In this document: in pieces, positions 3,254 to 6,645 of the stretch
Layout: each line of letters opens with the position of its first letter
How positions within the stretch are numbered: the stretch's first letter is position 1
DNA from: Natronomonas sp.
GTDB taxonomy: Archaea; Halobacteriota; Halobacteria; Halobacteriales; Haloarculaceae
DNA: 6,645 bases
NCBI GenBank assembly: GCA_007135435.1
Contig: SLIW01000165.1
Span: 1 to 6,645, forward strand
Direction of reading: 5' to 3'
The notes under the pieces: model-generated
What the model saw: only the letters and a program-made list of their open reading frames with translations
What the model was told of the DNA's origin: nothing
Databases searched by the model: none
Position numbers and translations under genes: made by a program

Positions 3254-5859
3254 TCGTCGAAGAGCATCTCGAGTATCGTCCTCTCGCAGGTGCGCAGGTG
3301 GCGGTTGATCGTCGGCTGGGAGACGCCCAGCGAGTCAGCGATGTCCTGTCTGGTGCTCTCGCGCGGCCGCTCGTAGAACCCGCTGAGGTAGGCGACCCGG
3401 AGGACCTCGTACTGCCGCTCCGTGAGCCGCTGCTCGTAGGCCGCCCGGAACTCCAGCGGCGTCCGGGCCGGCCGCTCGGGCCGCCGTCGACTCACGAGCT
3501 CGGTCCCCGGATGCCGCGCCTGGACGGCCTCCACGAACGAGCGGACGGCGGTATCGTCGGGCAGGTCGACCACGGCGTCGACGCCCCTGGCGTCCACCGT
3601 GATCGTCCGGACGGACGCGCCGTGGTCGGTGAGCGTCGACGCGAGGCCCTCGCCCGCCACGACGACCTCGAAGAGCCCCTCGTCGTCGCGATCGGCCACG
3701 AGCCGGATCGACTCGACGGCGACCGACGCCTCCGCGGCCTCGCGCACGGCGTCCAGCGGCGCGCCGCTCGCGATGGCGAAGAGACGGGCGGTCCCGTCGG
3801 CTTCCGGGATCGACCCGCGCACCGTCAGCTCGCAGCCGGTCTCCCGGGCGACCCGCGAGAGTGGGTCGGCGGCGTCCCGCAGCCGGAGGGCGAGTTCGAC
3901 GCGGCTGTCGGCGAGCAGCGCCCGCTTGGTCTCGACCGCGTTCATCGCGTTCGCGATCGTCTGGCCCAGCTCCGCGAGCACCTCCTGGACCATGTCGTCG
4001 AACGCCGCCGGCCGATGGGCGTACACCGTGAGGACCGCGTAGAGGTGCTCGCCGTACAGCAGCGGGACGCTGACGACCGAGCGGTAGTCCCTCGAGAGCG
4101 CCGCGGTCCGCCACGGGCTCGCCCGGAGGTCGTCGCCGACGTTCTGCACGGCCGTTTGCGCCCGCCGCTCGACGGCCCGCACCGACGGTTCCTGGCTCCC
4201 ATCGAGTGCCAGCGAGACGTCGTCGAGGTACCCGCGCCCGGTGCCCGCCCACGCCTGCGGCTCGAGGGCGTCGCCCGGGGCGTTCGGGTCGCCGATCCAG
4301 GCGAATGCGAACCGGTCGTCGGCGACGAGGCGGTCGCAGACCGCCCGCCAGATGTCCTCGTGGCTCCCCGCCTCGACCAGCGCCTGATCGAGCTCGCGGA
4401 TGATGGCGTTGACCCGGTCGAGCTGGCGGAGCCGGCGGTTCTGCTGCTGGAGCTCCGCCTCCCGCTCGCGGACCTCGCGCTCGCGGTCGACCCGCGACAG
4501 TGCGGCCTCGGCGCTCGCCGCGAGGAGGTCGACCAGCCGCCGGGTGTTCCCGTCGAGGACGTCCTCGTCCGCCGTCGCCACGACGAACAGGCCGTGCTCG
4601 CCCAGCGGGACGTACAGCCCTCGCTCGCCCGGTAGCACCGGGTCGTCCCCCGTGGCGACGGTCGTCTCGTCCGCGAGGAACGTCTCCCACGGTGACCCGT
4701 CGGCGGGGCCGATCGACCGGGCTTCCGGATCGACGGAGGAAATCCCGTCGAGGTCACCATCCGCGGGTACCTCGCCCGGCTCGCGATCGGCAGCGTCCAC
4801 GGTCGCCTCATCAGTGACCGCCCGGTCGCCGTCCCTGTCGTCGTCCTCACCGTTCAGGGACTGATCGGGTGCCGGGTCAGCCGCCGTTCCGTCCGCGGAG
4901 GCGGCCAGCTGGAGTTCGTTCGCGGCGCGGTCGAAGAGGTAGACGCGTGCGGCAGAGAGGTCGACCACGTCCGTCGCGCTGTCGACGATCCGCCGGCTGA
5001 CGTCCGTCCTGGTCTCGCACGCCAGGAGCTCGCGGGTCGACTCGTTGAGCGCCGTGAGGGTCTCCTCGTACCGCCGCCGGTCGGTGATGTCCCGGACGAC
5101 CCCCACCTGCCCGTAGCGCTCGTCACCGAAGGGGTACAGCGAGAACCGGGTCTCGATCGGGAGCGTCTCGCCGTTCGCGGTCCGGATCTCGGTCGTCAGG
5201 GTCGCCGACTCCCGATCGGTCTCCAGGAGCTCGGCGCTCAGCCGCGCGGCCTCCTCGAGGGTCTCGTCGGCGGCGAGCAGCGAGGCGTGCGAGCCGACGA
5301 GCTCGTCGTGGTCGTACCCGATCATCGATGCCATCGCGTCGTTGACGTCGGTGATGGTGAAGTTCGAGTCGAGGACGTAGATCCCGTCGTCGATCGTCTC
5401 CATGATCCGCCGGAACCGCTCGAGCCGCCGGTCGGGGTCGGGATCGGGCGAAACGGCTCGCAACGTGGCGGTCGTGAGATCCCGTCCCCCGTGCTCGACG
5501 GCCCGCAGCGAGAGCTCCACCCACCGCTCGTCCCCGGCGGCGTCGCGGACCGGGACCTCGAGTTCGTCGAGCGCCAGTCGGTCGTCGTCCGTCCGGCGGA
5601 GCAGCTCGAGGGCCTCCCGGTAGGCCCGCCGGTCGTCGGCGAGGAGCGTCGAGAGGTCCTCGCCCACCAGCGACGACGGCTCGTAGCCGAGGACGTCCTC
5701 GACCGCCGCGTTGGCGAACGCGATCGTCTCTTTATCGAGGACGATAACGGCGTCGGCGACGCTGTCGAGAAGCGTCCGGAGGGTCCCCGAATCGTCCCCG
5801 TCCCTACCGAACTCGCGTTCGTTCGCGTCCCGTCCCCGGAACGTCGATCGATCGGTCAT
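3247..5859 (-). CDS. Bat-like (bacterio-opsin activator family) PAS/GAF/HTH transcriptional regulator
   Basis: This 870-residue protein is a one-component sensor-regulator of the haloarchaeal Bat family. Domains in order: PAS at about 26-136; a second PAS at about 147-262, with a typical PAC end (YGQVGVVRDITDRRRYEET); a GAF domain at about 265-455, interrupted by a low-complexity acidic insert at about 324-390; a charged coiled coil at about 455-490; a second GAF at about 495-640; the BAT GAF/HTH-associated domain at about 650-790; and a C-terminal HTH_10 at about 810-862 (LTERQYEVLRVAYLSGFYE, then the recognition region DSLGVSQPTINRHLR). There is no histidine kinase, receiver domain or membrane segment, so sensing and DNA binding should occur in one cytoplasmic protein. 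Known Bat activates the bop regulon under low oxygen and light, but no opsin or carotenoid gene lies here, so the target and signal are unknown and I give no symbol. I chose the ATG at 5859 because the protein pattern begins there and a TATA-like box lies 28 bases upstream. The open frame extends upstream to 6276 only as antisense-like Arg/Ser-rich sequence. Confidence 0.93.
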   Translation of the reverse strand: MTDRSTFRGRDANEREFGRDGDDSGTLRTLLDSVADAVIVLDKETIAFANAAVEDVLGYEPSSLVGEDLSTLLADDRRAYREALELLRRTDDDRLALDELEVPVRDAAGDERWVELSLRAVEHGGRDLTTATLRAVSPDPDPDRRLERFRRIMETIDDGIYVLDSNFTITDVNDAMASMIGYDHDELVGSHASLLAADETLEEAARLSAELLETDRESATLTTEIRTANGETLPIETRFSLYPFGDERYGQVGVVRDITDRRRYEETLTALNESTRELLACETRTDVSRRIVDSATDVVDLSAARVYLFDRAANELQLAASADGTAADPAPDQSLNGEDDDRDGDRAVTDEATVDAADREPGEVPADGDLDGISSVDPEARSIGPADGSPWETFLADETTVATGDDPVLPGERGLYVPLGEHGLFVVATADEDVLDGNTRRLVDLLAASAEAALSRVDREREVREREAELQQQNRRLRQLDRVNAIIRELDQALVEAGSHEDIWRAVCDRLVADDRFAFAWIGDPNAPGDALEPQAWAGTGRGYLDDVSLALDGSQEPSVRAVERRAQTAVQNVGDDLRASPWRTAALSRDYRSVVSVPLLYGEHLYAVLTVYAHRPAAFDDMVQEVLAELGQTIANAMNAVETKRALLADSRVELALRLRDAADPLSRVARETGCELTVRGSIPEADGTARLFAIASGAPLDAVREAAEASVAVESIRLVADRDDEGLFEVVVAGEGLASTLTDHGASVRTITVDARGVDAVVDLPDDTAVRSFVEAVQARHPGTELVSRRRPERPARTPLEFRAAYEQRLTERQYEVLRVAYLSGFYERPRESTRQDIADSLGVSQPTINRHLRTCERTILEMLFDEA

Positions 5860-5883
5860 TGCCAGAGGTGCCCGAACCGGCGG

Positions 5884-5893
5884 GAAAAGCGTA
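5884..5893 (-). promoter_or_regulatory. TATA-like element of the Bat-like regulator gene
   Basis: TACGCTTTTC on the minus strand is centred about 29 bases before the ATG at 5859, again fitting a leaderless archaeal transcript. It supports the short start over the longer open frame and indicates transcription independent of the MFS gene upstream. Confidence 0.45.
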
Positions 5894-5920
5894 CTGACGG
5901 GTTGGTTTCGGGTTACTTCG

Positions 5921-5968
5921 GCCGCTGATCGACGCGACTGATCCCGGTGCGATCGGGATGCCAGCGGC
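5921..5968. repeat. nested inverted repeat between the MFS and regulator genes
   Basis: Outer arms GCCGCTG (5921-5927) and CAGCGGC (5962-5968) enclose inner arms ATCCCG (5941-5946) and CGGGAT (5954-5959). All are perfect. It begins 15 bases past the MFS stop and ends about 28 bases upstream of the regulator's TATA-like box. It may form a structured end for the transporter mRNA or be a control site for the regulator gene, for example for autoregulation. No T-run follows on the minus strand. Confidence 0.5.
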
Positions 5969-5983
5969 GATCGACAGGCGCGC

Positions 5984-6645
5984 CTAGTATCCGAGATCGA
6001 GCACCCGATTCGCCAGCAGCCCGAGGAACGCCGCGAGGAGGAGGACCGCCAGCGTCGCGAAGGCGACGCCCCAGCCGTACAGGTCGGCGGTGAAGCCGAC
6101 GCCGACCGAACCCGCCGCCCCGAGGACGGTGTACACCGTCCGGACGAGCCCGAACCCCGTCCCCTCCTGGTCGTCGGGGATGGCGTCCAGGAACCGCGGG
6201 TCGATCGCCGCGAAGAAGCTCGAGGCGACGCCGGCCAGGGCGACCCCGACGGCGATCGCGAGGAGTCCCTCGCCAACGACGACGAGCGGGAGGCCGACCC
6301 CTCCGGCGAGCATGGCCACGGCGAGCGCGGCGTCCCGGCCGTAGGCGTCGGACGCCCGCCCCAGGAGGAGCTGGCTGACCGCCCGGATCACGAAGAACGC
6401 CGAGAAGGCGACGCCGGCGGCGGTCGGCGTGTAGCCGTGGAACGCCACGAGGAACGCCGGGAGGAACGAGAGCAGCCCCTGGACGACGTACGTGCCGGCC
6501 ATCGCGATCAGGAGCGGGAACGCGATCCGCGGCCGGACGACGAGCCCGACCAGCGGGCGGAGCCGGAGGCCCTCGCGGAGCGGGACGTCGGGTCGGCGAG
6601 GGTCGGTCGGTCTAACCTTCAGGACGAACAGCACGAAGATCGGGA
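5984..6645 (-). CDS. MFS transporter, C-terminal half (cut by the window edge)
   Basis: The frame is open to the right edge of the window, so only the last 220 or so residues are seen. They form the C-terminal half of a 12-helix major facilitator superfamily permease, which moves small solutes across the cytoplasmic membrane by uniport, symport or antiport. At the edge, PIFVLFVLKVR is the end of helix 6, followed by the charged cytoplasmic loop RPTDPRRPDVPLREG. Six hydrophobic segments follow (starting near IAFPLLIAMAGTY, AAGVAFSAFFVIRA, AALAVAMLAGGVG, LLAIAVGVALAGVA, LVRTVYTVLGAAG and AFATLAVLLLAAF), consistent with helices 7-12. The motif GRASDAYGRD between helices 8 and 9 is the second-half version of MFS motif A. 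The GTG at 6634 is inside the protein, not the start. It lies 124 bases upstream of the regulator on the same strand, with an inverted repeat between them. Haloarchaeal proteins like this are often annotated as drug efflux or sugar permeases, but the substrate cannot be told. Confidence 0.92.
   Translation of the reverse strand, partial: PIFVLFVLKVRPTDPRRPDVPLREGLRLRPLVGLVVRPRIAFPLLIAMAGTYVVQGLLSFLPAFLVAFHGYTPTAAGVAFSAFFVIRAVSQLLLGRASDAYGRDAALAVAMLAGGVGLPLVVVGEGLLAIAVGVALAGVASSFFAAIDPRFLDAIPDDQEGTGFGLVRTVYTVLGAAGSVGVGFTADLYGWGVAFATLAVLLLAAFLGLLANRVLDLGY

Noticed and set aside
3298..4635. 445-codon plus-strand open frame inside the regulator gene
   Set aside because: It is a shadow of the minus-strand PAS/GAF/HTH gene with no domain of its own and atypical composition.
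5287..5928. 213-codon plus-strand open frame over the PAS domains
   Set aside because: It is antisense to clear PAS-coding sequence and has no recognisable fold.
5860..6276. Upstream extension of the Bat-like regulator by 139 residues
   Set aside because: The extension is Arg/Ser/Pro-rich, overlaps the transporter's coding frame on the same strand, and lies upstream of the TATA-like box at 5884-5893.
5984..6634. Complete short transporter starting at GTG 6634
   Set aside because: The frame continues to the window edge with residues of helix 6 (PIF before VLFVL), and only the second half of the MFS fold is present, so the gene is cut by the window.

Overview
The window looks like a chromosomal segment of a haloarchaeon (class Halobacteria). 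It is very GC-rich, the predicted proteins are acidic, and two genes belong to families characteristic of this class: a Bat-type (bacterio-opsin activator-like) sensor-regulator and a small HalOD1-type protein. AT-rich TATA-like patches lie about 25-38 bases upstream of most start codons, as expected for archaeal, often leaderless, transcripts. I cannot name the genus.

Layout. A class III PLP-dependent aminotransferase gene (46-1407, +) is the only gene on the plus strand. A gene-free gap of about 240 bases follows, holding two short hairpins and a 108-bp element with perfect 15-bp terminal inverted repeats flanked by a direct TCA. I read this as a MITE-like mobile-element derivative; its right end touches the stop codon of the next gene. 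All remaining genes are on the minus strand: a two-to-three-helix membrane protein of unknown function (1647-1988), a [2Fe-2S] ferredoxin (2139-2471), a 98-residue HalOD1 protein (2732-3028), a large 870-residue PAS-PAS-GAF-GAF-BAT-HTH regulator (3247-5859), and the C-terminal half of an MFS transporter that runs off the right edge (5984-6645).

The intergenic regions are unusually structured. A 14-bp tandem repeat lies downstream of the HalOD1 gene. Three consecutive hairpin-forming inverted repeats lie between the HalOD1 TATA-like box and the regulator gene, and two of them share a CGTGTGTAC core 31 bp apart. A 26-bp tandem repeat runs into the stop codon of the regulator, and a nested inverted repeat separates the transporter from the regulator.

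How the genes might work together. The regulator has two PAS and two GAF sensory modules and a C-terminal HTH, but no kinase or receiver domain, so it is probably a one-component transcription factor sensing light, redox or a small ligand. Its same-strand neighbour, the HalOD1 protein, has its own apparent promoter preceded by palindromes that are reasonable candidates for the regulator's binding site; this is inference. The aminotransferase, ferredoxin, membrane protein and transporter have separate promoters or wide spacing, and no shared pathway is evident. I see no defence system, CRISPR array, rRNA or tRNA gene, and no clearly new multi-gene system.
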